Assembly (NCBI RefSeq): GCF_036099295.1
Contig: NZ_CP107976.1
Location: 6,014,001-6,078,000 of the forward strand
Reading direction: 5' to 3'
Source of the DNA: Streptomyces sp. NBC_00358
GTDB taxonomy: Bacteria; Actinomycetota; Actinomycetes; Streptomycetales; Streptomycetaceae
Length of the DNA stretch: 64,000 nucleotides
Of the stretch, positions 40,961 to 50,590 are shown piece after piece. Each line of letters opens with the position of its first letter. Position 1 is the stretch's first letter. The position numbers were made by a program, and so were the translations under genes. Under the pieces are notes generated by a model, which was given only the letters and a program-made list of their open reading frames with translations, made no database searches and was not told where the DNA came from.

Positions 40961-41476
40961 ATGATCGACATACGTGTACGGCATGTCTTCGGTGCTTCCG
41001 CGCTCGTGGTGGCTCTGGCGTCTTTGTCGCTCTCCTGCTCCGGTGGCCCGGCCTCGGTCCCGGGTGACGCGGAGTCCACCGTCCGCGACGTCCGGAAGAC
41101 GGCCTCGGCCCCCGTAGCCGAGGCGACGCCTGCCCCGAGCACCGTGCAACCGACACCGGGGGCCGGCGTGGAGAAGGTCCGCGACGTGTTCGCCGGGCTT
41201 CAGGCCACCTATGGAGACGGGTGTACGACCCCGGGGAACTGCGCGTACTTCCTGGGGCGCGTGTTTGACGAGCTCAGTGCCCTCGACAAGGCGATGGAAG
41301 CGGATCCCCAGGGCCCTGGACATTTCAAGGAGCCCCTCGCGTGGATCGCGGAACTGCGGACCGGCCTGGGCGGCGACAGTTCCTTCGAGAGCCTCAAAAA
41401 GCATCAGGACCTGCTCACCGGAACGCGGGACAAGATCAATACCTGGATGCAGGGTCACCCCGAGGACTACCGATGA
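40961..41476 (+). CDS. Putative lipoprotein, unknown function
   Basis: This 171-residue protein has a signal sequence VFGASALVVALASLSLSC, with a lipobox-like SLSC near residue 26, followed by SGGPAS. A Pro/Thr/Ala linker leads to a small helical domain (~70-170): VEKVRDVFAGLQATYGDGCT, ELSALDKAMEADP, EPLAWIAELRTGLGGDSSFE, HQDLLTGTRDKINTWMQGHP. The domain has two Cys. I do not recognise the family. It is probably anchored on the outer face of the membrane and is monocistronic. Confidence 0.7.
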   Translation: MIDIRVRHVFGASALVVALASLSLSCSGGPASVPGDAESTVRDVRKTASAPVAEATPAPSTVQPTPGAGVEKVRDVFAGLQATYGDGCTTPGNCAYFLGRVFDELSALDKAMEADPQGPGHFKEPLAWIAELRTGLGGDSSFESLKKHQDLLTGTRDKINTWMQGHPEDYR

Positions 41477-41580
41477 GCCAGGGGCACCGCCCGGGTGATC
41501 ACGTATGGGCCGTCCCTGGACCGTGCGAAACCGCCAGGCAGTGACCGGCCGCGACAGTCAGTGACCGATCGGCCGATGGC

Positions 41581-41610
41581 GGGGGCGGTGAACCGCCAGG
41601 TCACGCCCCC
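41581..41610 (+). terminator. Possible terminator upstream of ettA
   Basis: GGGGGCGGTGA / TCACGCCCCC pair with one bulged G. An inner GGCGGT/ACCGCC hairpin is an alternative fold. It sits 105 bp after the lipoprotein stop. Confidence 0.4.
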
Positions 41611-41701
41611 GGGGCCGAACGCGTTTCCCCCGAGGGCTAGCCGTCAGGCAAGATGGGGTGTATCTGCCCACTGCCGATTTCAAGCGTCCGGACGGTTTCT
41701 C

Positions 41702-43366
<1,665 letters not shown>

Positions 43367-43372
43367 TCGATC

Positions 43373-43783
43373 TTGCGCCACATCTACCGCTGCCCGCTGC
43401 GCTGGGCGGACATGGACGCGTACGGCCACATCAACAACGTGGTGTTCCTGCGCTACCTGGAGGAAGCCCGTATCGACTTCCTGTTCCGCCCGGAGAAGGA
43501 CTTCAAGCAGGGGTCCGTGGTGGCGCGTCATGAGATCGACTACAAGCGGCAGCTTGTCCACCGGCACGCGCCGGTGGACATCGAGCTCTGGGTGACGCAG
43601 ATCCGGGCCGCGTCCTTCACCATCGCCTACGAGGTGAAGGACCCGGACCAGGTCTACGTCACGGCCGCGACGGTGATCGTGCCGTTCGACTTCGAGGCGC
43701 AGCGCCCCCGCCGCATCACGGCGGACGAGCGCGACTTCCTGGAGGCCTACCGGGACGACGAGGACGAGGCCGTCGCGGCATGA
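43373..43783 (+). CDS. Acyl-CoA thioesterase (4HBT hotdog fold)
   Basis: This 136-residue protein probably starts at TTG 43373. The hotdog-fold motif WADMDAYGHINNVVFLRYLE (~11-30), with the catalytic Asp, is that of 4-hydroxybenzoyl-CoA-type thioesterases. EARIDFLF and the end HRHAPVDIELWVTQI support it. It hydrolyses an acyl-CoA of unknown chain. It sits 6 bp after ettA and overlaps the next gene by 4 nt, so ettA, this gene and the next form an operon. Confidence 0.85.
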   Translation: MRHIYRCPLRWADMDAYGHINNVVFLRYLEEARIDFLFRPEKDFKQGSVVARHEIDYKRQLVHRHAPVDIELWVTQIRAASFTIAYEVKDPDQVYVTAATVIVPFDFEAQRPRRITADERDFLEAYRDDEDEAVAA

Positions 43784-44553
43784 CCGTCCTGCACCTCGCC
43801 GACGCGGGGGAGGCGGCCGACCTCGCCGCCTTCCTCTCCCGGCTCGTCCATTACGACCGCGCGGCCGCCGTGCGCCTCCAGGCGCACGGCACCACCCTCG
43901 CGGTCTTCGGCCGGCCGCCGTCGTTCGAGGTTCTCGCGATCCGCACTGCGCGACTGGCCAAGCCGTACGAGGACGGGCTCGACCTCACCCTCGACGTGAC
44001 CGTGTCCGCCGGTGAACTCCTTGAGTCCGTCGAGGAGTCGGCGGTCACCGTCGGTGTTCCCGTCGCCGTCACCGGGCCCCCGTGGGCGGGGGTGCTGCCG
44101 CCTCGCGGCGGCTGGCGGCAGGAGCCGGGGCTGCCCGCCCCGGACGCCGTACGGGCGAAGGTCGCCGCCGCGGTGGCCGAATTCCGGTCCCGGACCGAGG
44201 AGTTGGCGCCCGAGCTGCGGACCCGTGCCGAACTCGACCGGGTCGGGCGGGAGATATGGTCCCGGCCCATCGGTGACACCGGACTTCCCGTACGCGCCGC
44301 GCACGCGGCCCAGTCGCTGGGATTCCTGCGGTCCGTACCGCCCGCGCCCGCGTCCCCCGCGGGGCAAGTCCCTTCGAACAGCCGCCCGTTGAGCGGCAGC
44401 GCACCGAGCGGCAGTGCGCCGAGCGGCCGTCTGCTGAGCGACAGTCCGTTGGCGCTGTACTCCTCGGGGGCCTGGCTGCGCCTGCGGACGCCGTTCGGTT
44501 CGGTCGCCGTCCGCCGGGCCGGACTGGGCGCGCTGGACGTCAGCGTTCGCTGA
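43780..44553 (+). CDS. Conserved actinobacterial hypothetical protein
   Basis: This 257-residue soluble protein starts in an ATGA overlap with the thioesterase stop. Blocks such as EAADLAAFLSRLVHYDRAAA, VRLQAHGTTLAVFGRPPSFE and VLAIRTARLAKPYEDGLDLT look well conserved. A Ser/Pro/Gly-rich insert (LSGSAPSGSAPSGR) precedes a C-terminal segment, LYSSGAWLRLRTPFGSVAVR. I recall similar uncharacterised proteins beside this thioesterase in Streptomyces but no function. Confidence 0.75.
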   Translation: MTVLHLADAGEAADLAAFLSRLVHYDRAAAVRLQAHGTTLAVFGRPPSFEVLAIRTARLAKPYEDGLDLTLDVTVSAGELLESVEESAVTVGVPVAVTGPPWAGVLPPRGGWRQEPGLPAPDAVRAKVAAAVAEFRSRTEELAPELRTRAELDRVGREIWSRPIGDTGLPVRAAHAAQSLGFLRSVPPAPASPAGQVPSNSRPLSGSAPSGSAPSGRLLSDSPLALYSSGAWLRLRTPFGSVAVRRAGLGALDVSVR

Positions 44554-44615
44554 CCTTCGCGCGCTCGCTCCTCATCCGTCGGCGGCGGCAGAGGAGTCGC
44601 GTCGAAAGCCGGTGG

Positions 44616-45020
44616 TCAGCTCGCCGTGTTCACCATCGAAGCGGCCGCGTACGTCAGGTAGTTCCACAGCGTGTGCTCGTGCTCCTCGGAGAGGCCGAGG
44701 TCGTCGACGGCTGCGCGCATGTGCTTCAGCCAGGCGTCGTGCGCGGCCTGGTCGACCTTGAACGGAGCGTGCCGCATCCGCAGCCGGGGGTGGCCGCGGT
44801 TCTCGCTGTACGTCGTCGGGCCGCCCCAGTACTGGATCAGGAACAGCGTGAGGCGCTCCTCGGCCGGTCCCAGATCCTCCTCGGGATACATGGGCTTCAG
44901 CAGCGGATCGCCGGCGACACCCTCGTAGAACCGGTGCACGAGGCGCCGGAAGGTCTCCTCGCCGCCGACCTGCTCGTAGAAGGTCTGCTCCTGAAGCGTG
45001 CCGCGCCGAATCTCTTTCAC
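44616..45020 (-). CDS. glbO: Group II truncated haemoglobin (GlbO-like)
   Basis: This 134-residue globin starts at GTG 45020. Features of the 2-on-2 group II fold: FYEQVGGEETFRRLVHRFYE (helix A/B), LLKPMYPEEDLGPAEERLTL, FLIQYWGGPTTYSENRGHPR (CD/E region with Tyr and Trp), LRMRHAPFKV (proximal His, F8), and WLKHMRAAVDDLGL (Trp G8). These residues bind haem and oxygen or NO. The probable role is oxygen or nitric-oxide chemistry in the cytoplasm. It is monocistronic, convergent with the previous operon. Confidence 0.93.
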   Translation of the reverse strand: MKEIRRGTLQEQTFYEQVGGEETFRRLVHRFYEGVAGDPLLKPMYPEEDLGPAEERLTLFLIQYWGGPTTYSENRGHPRLRMRHAPFKVDQAAHDAWLKHMRAAVDDLGLSEEHEHTLWNYLTYAAASMVNTAS

Positions 45021-45167
45021 GCCCCCATGGTCTCAGACGGGGTGGCCGAGGACTCAAGGCTTAGGACCACGAACCCGGGCACCGGACGCCCGGGGCAGCG
45101 GACGCCCCGTTCCGGTCCGGGCGGTCCGGCGCTCGCCCCGCGGCCCTTCCGGCAGCACAGTGGAGAT

Positions 45168-46214
45168 ATGGGCGCGCACCCTCTCGACTCCGATCCCGAT
45201 TCCGGTTCCGGTCCCGGTTCCGATCCCGATTCCGGGCCTGGGCCCGGTTCCGGCTTCGAGGACCTCGCCGATCGGGTGAGGGCCTCCCTGGTGCGCGAGA
45301 TCGACCGGAGCGGGGCCTGGGAGCGCGATCCGGTCTGGCGGGAGGCGTTCGAGGCCGTCCCGCGGCACCTCTTCGTGCCGTACTACTACATGGGCGGCAC
45401 CGGCGGCTTCGAGCGCGTGTGGGGCGAGGACCCCGACCCGGGGGCGAGGGACCGCTGGCTGCGCGGCGCGTACGCGGACGCTCCGCTGGCGACCAGGGTG
45501 CGGGACGGGGAACTGGTCTCCTCCAGCAGCCAGCCGTCGCTGATGGCGACGATGCTGACCGAGCTGGCGGTACGGGACGGGGACGCCGTCCTGGAGATCG
45601 GCGCCGGGACCGGCTACAACGCGGCCCTGCTCGCGTACCGGCTGGGCGACGACCTGGTGACCACGGTCGACCTCGACGTGGAGATCACCGAGGCGGCGCG
45701 ACGGCATCTGGCCGGCGCCGGGTACCACCCGACCGTCGTCACCGGCGACGGCGCCCGCGGGGTCCCCGAACGCGCTCCCTTCGACCGGATCATCGCCACC
45801 TGCACACTGACCACGATCCCGCGCGCCTGGCTGGCCCAGTGCGGCCCCGGCGCCCGTATCCTCGCGCCGCTGGCCACCGGACTGATCGCGCTGCGGGTCC
45901 AGGACTCCGGGCATGCCGAGGGACGCTTCCTGCACACCTCCGCCTTCTTCGTGCCGCTGCGCGGGGCCACCCGGTCCGGGCCCGAGCCGGAACCGCCCTC
46001 GCTCGGCGGGGTGCCGCGCCGGGCCCGCGGCCACGACCTGTTCCGGTTCCTGCTGGCCCTGACGGCGGGCACCCTGGACCCGTACGACGCCTACACGCTC
46101 TGGGAGCGCGAGGGGCAGCCACCGCGGGAGCGGTACGGGGTCACGGTCGGCGAGGAGCGCGCCTGGGCCTGGCTGGACGACCCCGAGGGGCCGTACGCCT
46201 GGCCGCTGCCCTAG
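45168..46214 (+). CDS. SAM-dependent methyltransferase (protein-isoaspartate-methyltransferase-like)
   Basis: This 348-residue protein starts at ATG 45168 after GTGGAG. The first ~35 residues are Asp/Ser/Gly/Pro repeats (DSDPDSGSGPGSDPDSG). The family entry region is AVPRHLFVPYYY, then SSSQPSLMATMLTELAVRDG and the SAM motif VLEIGAGTGYNAALLAYRLG (~135), VTTVDLDVEITEAARRHLAG, GDGARGVPERAPFDRIIATC. This is the PIMT-like group found in actinobacteria, some of which act on leaderless peptides; no peptide substrate gene lies beside it. Substrate unknown. Confidence 0.82.
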   Translation: MGAHPLDSDPDSGSGPGSDPDSGPGPGSGFEDLADRVRASLVREIDRSGAWERDPVWREAFEAVPRHLFVPYYYMGGTGGFERVWGEDPDPGARDRWLRGAYADAPLATRVRDGELVSSSSQPSLMATMLTELAVRDGDAVLEIGAGTGYNAALLAYRLGDDLVTTVDLDVEITEAARRHLAGAGYHPTVVTGDGARGVPERAPFDRIIATCTLTTIPRAWLAQCGPGARILAPLATGLIALRVQDSGHAEGRFLHTSAFFVPLRGATRSGPEPEPPSLGGVPRRARGHDLFRFLLALTAGTLDPYDAYTLWEREGQPPRERYGVTVGEERAWAWLDDPEGPYAWPLP

Positions 46215-46305
46215 CCGACCGCGACCGGGATGCGTTCATCGGCCCGGGAGTGCCCGCAACGGCCCGGGATGCCCGCATCGGTCCGCGGAGTGCCCGGGAC
46301 GCCCC

Positions 46306-46326
46306 AGGGGCCCGGAGAGGGCCCCT
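46306..46326. terminator. Convergent terminator between methyltransferase and FHA genes
   Basis: AGGGGCCC / GGGCCCCT with a GGAGA loop, perfect 8-bp stem. The preceding 90 bp contain loose repeats of CGGCCCGGGATGCCCGCA. Confidence 0.65.
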
Positions 46327-46337
46327 AGGGGCGACGC

Positions 46338-47612
46338 TCAGCCCCGCCGGATCGTGATGGTCGTCCAGGCGCCGACGTGCACCCGGTCGCCGTCCTGCAG
46401 CGGCACCGGTACGAACGGCTGGATGGGCTCCTCGCCGCCGTTGACCGTGGTCCCGTTCGTCGAGTTCTGGTCGACGACCGCCCAGGTGCCGTCCGGCTGC
46501 TGGACCAGCATCGCGTGCTGGTGCGAGACCCCCGGGTCCTCCGGGGGCACCGACAGGTCGATGTCCGGGGATTCGCCGGTGGAGTGCCGGCGGCGGCCGA
46601 TGGTGATCTGGTTGCCGAGCAGCGGGCGCTGCAGCTCCGGCGAGTACGCGGGCAGGTTCAGGCCCGCGGCCTCGGGCCCGGAGCGCTGCATCATCGCCAT
46701 GAAGTACTCGCGGTCCGGTGCGATGGTCGCGCTCCAGGACAGAGACTGTTGCTGTTGCTGTTGCTGTTGCTGGTAGCCGGGACCGGGCGGGGCCTGGGTG
46801 GCGCCGGGCTGCGGGTAGCCGTAGCCGCCCTGACCCGGGCCGGTCGGGGCGCCCTGTCCGCCCGGGCCGCCGGGCGAACCGGACGACGGCGGGGGGATCA
46901 TCCAGTCGTCGTCACCGGCGCCGAAGGCCGGGCCGCCGGGCTGCGTGTAGGGCGGGGCGGGCTGCTGCGTGTAGGCCTGCTGCGGGGCGCCGGGGCCGCC
47001 GGACGCGGGCGGCGGACCCTGGCGTGACGGGTCGCCGAAGCCCTGGGGGCCGCCGTACGGCTGCGCCTGCGGGCTCGACGGGATCGGCTCGGCGGGCCGG
47101 TTCATCTGCGAGGGCCGCGAGCTCTGGTACTCGAACGGGTCGTGACCGGGGCCACCGGCACCCGGACCGCCCGGCTGTCCCGGTCCCGGCTGCTGGTAGC
47201 GCGGCGGCTGGCTCTGGCCGCCGGGGCCGCCGGGACCGCCGGGGCCACCGGGACCGCCGTACGGCGCCTGTCCGCCGGGACCGCCCGGCGCACCGGCGGG
47301 CGGACGCGGTGCCGCCGGGGTGTACGACGTCGCCGTGTTGGTCAGGAAGTTCCACCGGCACTCCTCGCAGAACGGCGCCGCGCCCTCACGGGGCGTGCGG
47401 CACTGCGGGCAGAGCTCCGGTGCGACGTCCGGCACGCCGCCCAGGTGCGACCGGCCACCGGGTCCCGGAGGCGGCGAACCGGGCGCCGGGTAGCCGTAAC
47501 CGGCGCCGGGCGGCGGAGGAGGGAGTGGGGGCACGGTTCCGGCCATGCGGTGACCGCAGACCTCGCACCAGTCGTCGGAACCCGACTGGTGTCCGTTCGG
47601 GCATGTCGGCAT
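46338..47612 (-). CDS. FHA domain protein with N-terminal zinc ribbons and Pro/Gln-rich linker
   Basis: This 424-residue cytoplasmic protein starts with two zinc-ribbon-like Cys sets: CPNGHQ...WCEVCGH (~4-21) and CPQCRT...FCEECRW (~69-86). A ~210-residue Pro/Gly/Gln linker includes a run of 9 Gln. The C-terminal FHA domain (~320-424) has ITIGRRRHSTGESPDIDLS, SHQHAMLVQQPDGTWAVVDQ and NSTNGTTVNG, the phosphothreonine-binding signature. It is the last gene of the PknG array and likely reads Ser/Thr phosphorylation by PknG, comparable in role to GarA/OdhI although much larger. Confidence 0.88.
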   Translation of the reverse strand: MPTCPNGHQSGSDDWCEVCGHRMAGTVPPLPPPPPGAGYGYPAPGSPPPGPGGRSHLGGVPDVAPELCPQCRTPREGAAPFCEECRWNFLTNTATSYTPAAPRPPAGAPGGPGGQAPYGGPGGPGGPGGPGGQSQPPRYQQPGPGQPGGPGAGGPGHDPFEYQSSRPSQMNRPAEPIPSSPQAQPYGGPQGFGDPSRQGPPPASGGPGAPQQAYTQQPAPPYTQPGGPAFGAGDDDWMIPPPSSGSPGGPGGQGAPTGPGQGGYGYPQPGATQAPPGPGYQQQQQQQQQSLSWSATIAPDREYFMAMMQRSGPEAAGLNLPAYSPELQRPLLGNQITIGRRRHSTGESPDIDLSVPPEDPGVSHQHAMLVQQPDGTWAVVDQNSTNGTTVNGGEEPIQPFVPVPLQDGDRVHVGAWTTITIRRG

Positions 47613-47685
47613 GTCGGCGCTTCCCCCTTTCCTTTTCCGGCCGTTGTGACCGGGTTTCTCCGGCTCCCCACGGGAACCGGGCTCG

Positions 47686-49032
47686 CTACTTCTTTACACG
47701 AACAGTCTTTGTGGACCGTGTCTCAAGGGTCATCTCGTCAGCCTCTGCGACCCTTGCTTTCAATCGCACAGTACCTGCCGCGACGTCGACCACGTCCACC
47801 ACCTTCGCGAGCAGTTTCGCAGTATCGGCGTTGCCGGAGGCGCCGGCGAGCTGAACGGCCCGTCCCAGCTTGGCCGTTGCTCCGTCGACATCACCCGCTT
47901 TGCGAAGATCCAGGCCCTGTTGGATGACTTGTGCCAGTTCGGCCTGACCTGTGTAGTGCGCGACCTGCGGATTGATGGACGTCGAGGCGGCCATGTCGTC
48001 GGTCCACACGGCCCGTACGAGCCCCTGCGCGCCGAGGTTCTGCACGCCGCCGTCGCCCTGCGGGATCACCAGCGAGACGCGGGCGGCCAGCATCTCCTGG
48101 CCGACCGCGGCCGTCGGGACCTGGACGCAGACGTGGTAGTCGCGGGACTCGTCGCCCCAGGAGCCGGTCGGGTAGTCGCCCGCGCGCGGCCCCGCCCCGG
48201 TCCGACGGTCCGTCAGTTCCTCCACGGTGGGCGCGACTTGCTTGACGAACTTGATCTCGGTGCCGACCGGTGTCCACAGCCGCAGGGCCACGTCGGCGAC
48301 CTCCTTGCCCATGACCGTCTCCATCATGTGCGTGAAGTCGGCGGCGAGGGCGGCGGGGTCGGCGACGATGTCGGCGGTGCCGAGAAGCGCCGAGGCGATC
48401 CCGGTGACCTCCTTGACCTCCCAGTCGGTGCCGACTCCACGCGCGTCACACGTGAACCGTCCGGCGCAGGAGTCGAGCGCGGCCCGCAGGTCCTCGGGCG
48501 ACTCGTGCTCGTTGCGGCCGTCGGTGAGCACGATGCCGTGCCGGATCGAGACCTCCGCCGAGGACAGCAGCCGGTCGGCGAGCCGCAGCCAGGTGCCGAT
48601 CGCCGTACCGCCGCCCGCGCTCAGCTTGCGCAGGGCCTGCTTGGCCTGGTCGCGGGTGGCCCGGTCCGCCACGGCGAGCCGCCCGTTGCCGGGATAGACC
48701 TCCTTGGCGATGTGCGTGCCGCCGATCACCGCGAAGTGGACTCCGTCGCGCAGGGTGTCGATCGCGGCGGCCGTCGCGTCGCGCGCGTTGCGCATCTTGG
48801 CCGGCGGGTAGTCCATCGAGCCCGAGCAGTCGACCATGATCGCCACGGCGGCGTCCGGGCCCTGCCCCGCCGTGTACAGGTGCGGCGCCGCGACCGCGCT
48901 TCCGATGGTGCCGCCGCCCGTCGCGCTCACCGTGACGATCGCGTTGACCTCGCGACCGCCCTCCGGCAGGTACTCGTTCTGGTACACGTCGACCGAGAAC
49001 TGCGGCACGTTCGACTTCGAGAAATTGGCCAT
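47686..49032 (-). CDS. VWA domain protein of PknG array
   Basis: This 448-residue cytoplasmic protein starts MANFSKSNVPQFSVDVYQNE. The VWA domain has the MIDAS motif DCSGSMDYPP (~70) and later GIVLTDGRNE, with GGGTAIGTWL. A beta-rich middle and a C-terminal region of ~70 residues resembling short repeats (LRKAGDVDGATAKLGRAVQL) follow. No signal peptide. VWA/FHA/PP2C/kinase gene sets are typical of Ser/Thr phosphorylation-controlled assemblies. It is between the PP2C and FHA genes on the same strand. Confidence 0.85.
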   Translation of the reverse strand: MANFSKSNVPQFSVDVYQNEYLPEGGREVNAIVTVSATGGGTIGSAVAAPHLYTAGQGPDAAVAIMVDCSGSMDYPPAKMRNARDATAAAIDTLRDGVHFAVIGGTHIAKEVYPGNGRLAVADRATRDQAKQALRKLSAGGGTAIGTWLRLADRLLSSAEVSIRHGIVLTDGRNEHESPEDLRAALDSCAGRFTCDARGVGTDWEVKEVTGIASALLGTADIVADPAALAADFTHMMETVMGKEVADVALRLWTPVGTEIKFVKQVAPTVEELTDRRTGAGPRAGDYPTGSWGDESRDYHVCVQVPTAAVGQEMLAARVSLVIPQGDGGVQNLGAQGLVRAVWTDDMAASTSINPQVAHYTGQAELAQVIQQGLDLRKAGDVDGATAKLGRAVQLAGASGNADTAKLLAKVVDVVDVAAGTVRLKARVAEADEMTLETRSTKTVRVKK

Positions 49033-49132
49033 GCCTTCTCTGTCCCCCTCGGGCCTCCGTCGCTGGCGGAGGTGATGACTGTGTGCGGACCGGTCCCCTC
49101 CGGTCCGCGGCCGCCCCCGTTCGTTCGCGGCC

Positions 49133-50590
49133 TCAGGCCGATCCTGCCCCCTGGGAGGGGGCGGGGAACGGCATGACGGCCACTGTTACGTTGTCGTGGC
49201 CCCCGCCGTCCAGGGCGTGACCGACCAGAACCTGGGCGGTGTGCAGCGGCCGCTCGGCGGCGTCGAGGGGGACGGCCTCGGCCATGTCCTCCGCCGCCTC
49301 CGCGTAGTTCCACAGCCCGTCGGTGCACACCACGACCACACCCGGCCGGTCGGGCTTGAACGAGACGGTGTGCGGCTCCAGTTCGTACGCGTCGGCGCCG
49401 AGCCAGCCGGTGATCGCGTGGGCACGCTCGTCGGCGTACGCCTCGGCCTCGTTCATCAGGCCCGCGGCGACCATCTGAGCGGCCCACGAGTCGTCCTCGG
49501 TGAGCCGGGCCGGCAGCGAGGAGCGGTCGACGGGGACCCAGTAGACGCGGCTGTCGCCGACCCAGCCGACGATCAGCAGGGTGGGCGTGACGACCGCGCC
49601 GACGATGGTGCAGGCGGGCGCGTTCACATGCGGAGCGTGATCGCCCTGCGCGGTGGACGGGTCGGCCAGCGCGTTGACGGCCTCCGAGGCCGCGACGATC
49701 GCCTCGTGCATGGCCTGCTGGGGGTGCGTGCCCAGCGGAAGCGCCGACAGGAGCGACTCGTTGGCCGCGCGGGACGCGGCGAGCGAGGCCTCGTCCGGGC
49801 GGGTCGCGGAGGAGACCCCGTCGCAGACGATCGCGACGACCGCGGGGGAGCCGTCGGGCAGCGCGGTCGAGGAGATCGCGAACGCGTCCTCGTTGCGGTG
49901 GTGCCGCAGCCCCCGGTCGCTGACCGCGGCGACCGCGCCCAACTCCTGTTCCATGTGGTCCCGTTCCCGTGGCTGCGCGTGCCCGCAGTTCTCGCAGTAG
50001 CCGTCGGTGTCCACCTGGCCCGAACGGCAGGCCACGCACAGTTTGGCGCCCGCGGGGGGAGCCGGGAGGTCGGCGGTCCGGGGATCGGCGGGGACCTCGC
50101 GGTCCGGGCCGTCGGCCGGGTGGCCCTCCGCGGTCCGGGCCTCGTCGGCGGGAGGGGCGAGCGGGTACTCGTCGGGCTCCGGCGACCGGTCGAACCGCAC
50201 GCCCGACGGCTGCCCGGTCGGCCGCTTGGCGACGGACGGCCGGATACCGGCCGGATCCCCGTGCGGGTGCTCGGCGTGCTCCGGATGTTCCGGGTGCGGC
50301 AGTTCGGAACCGCCCGAATCGGTGCCCCGGATGTCGGCGGCGCGGTGCACCGGCGCGGGCACGTCCGTGCTGTCGACCTCAGGCGCCAGGGGCCAGTCCA
50401 CGGACGGGCCGGCCGGCACGGGGCCGGCCGAGGTGCCGTTCATGGTGATCGTGGGATGGTCCTGAGGCGGTGCGGACACCGCCGACAGGTCGTAGCCGCA
50501 GGCACCGCAGAAACGATCGGCCGCCTCCAGCGGCTCCTCGCAACTGGGGCACCGCGAAAGGGCCGTCGGCTGGGGCATCTGGGACATCAA
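49133..50590 (-). CDS. PP2C-family protein phosphatase with N-terminal zinc ribbons
   Basis: This 485-residue protein has zinc-ribbon-like sets at both ends of its N-terminal region: CPSCEE...FCGACGYD (~14-35) and CVACRS...YCENCGHAQ (~185-205). The PPM/PP2C catalytic domain (~220-480) follows: VAAVSDRGLRHHRNEDAFAI (metal Asp motif), VAIVCDGVSSATRPDEASLA (~255), GDSRVYWV, and C-terminal VVCTDGLWN and GGHDNVTVAVM. It should remove phosphates placed by PknG. Its start abuts the pknG stop. The Cys sets are probably structural zinc sites or redox switches (inference). Confidence 0.9.
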   Translation of the reverse strand: MMSQMPQPTALSRCPSCEEPLEAADRFCGACGYDLSAVSAPPQDHPTITMNGTSAGPVPAGPSVDWPLAPEVDSTDVPAPVHRAADIRGTDSGGSELPHPEHPEHAEHPHGDPAGIRPSVAKRPTGQPSGVRFDRSPEPDEYPLAPPADEARTAEGHPADGPDREVPADPRTADLPAPPAGAKLCVACRSGQVDTDGYCENCGHAQPRERDHMEQELGAVAAVSDRGLRHHRNEDAFAISSTALPDGSPAVVAIVCDGVSSATRPDEASLAASRAANESLLSALPLGTHPQQAMHEAIVAASEAVNALADPSTAQGDHAPHVNAPACTIVGAVVTPTLLIVGWVGDSRVYWVPVDRSSLPARLTEDDSWAAQMVAAGLMNEAEAYADERAHAITGWLGADAYELEPHTVSFKPDRPGVVVVCTDGLWNYAEAAEDMAEAVPLDAAERPLHTAQVLVGHALDGGGHDNVTVAVMPFPAPSQGAGSA

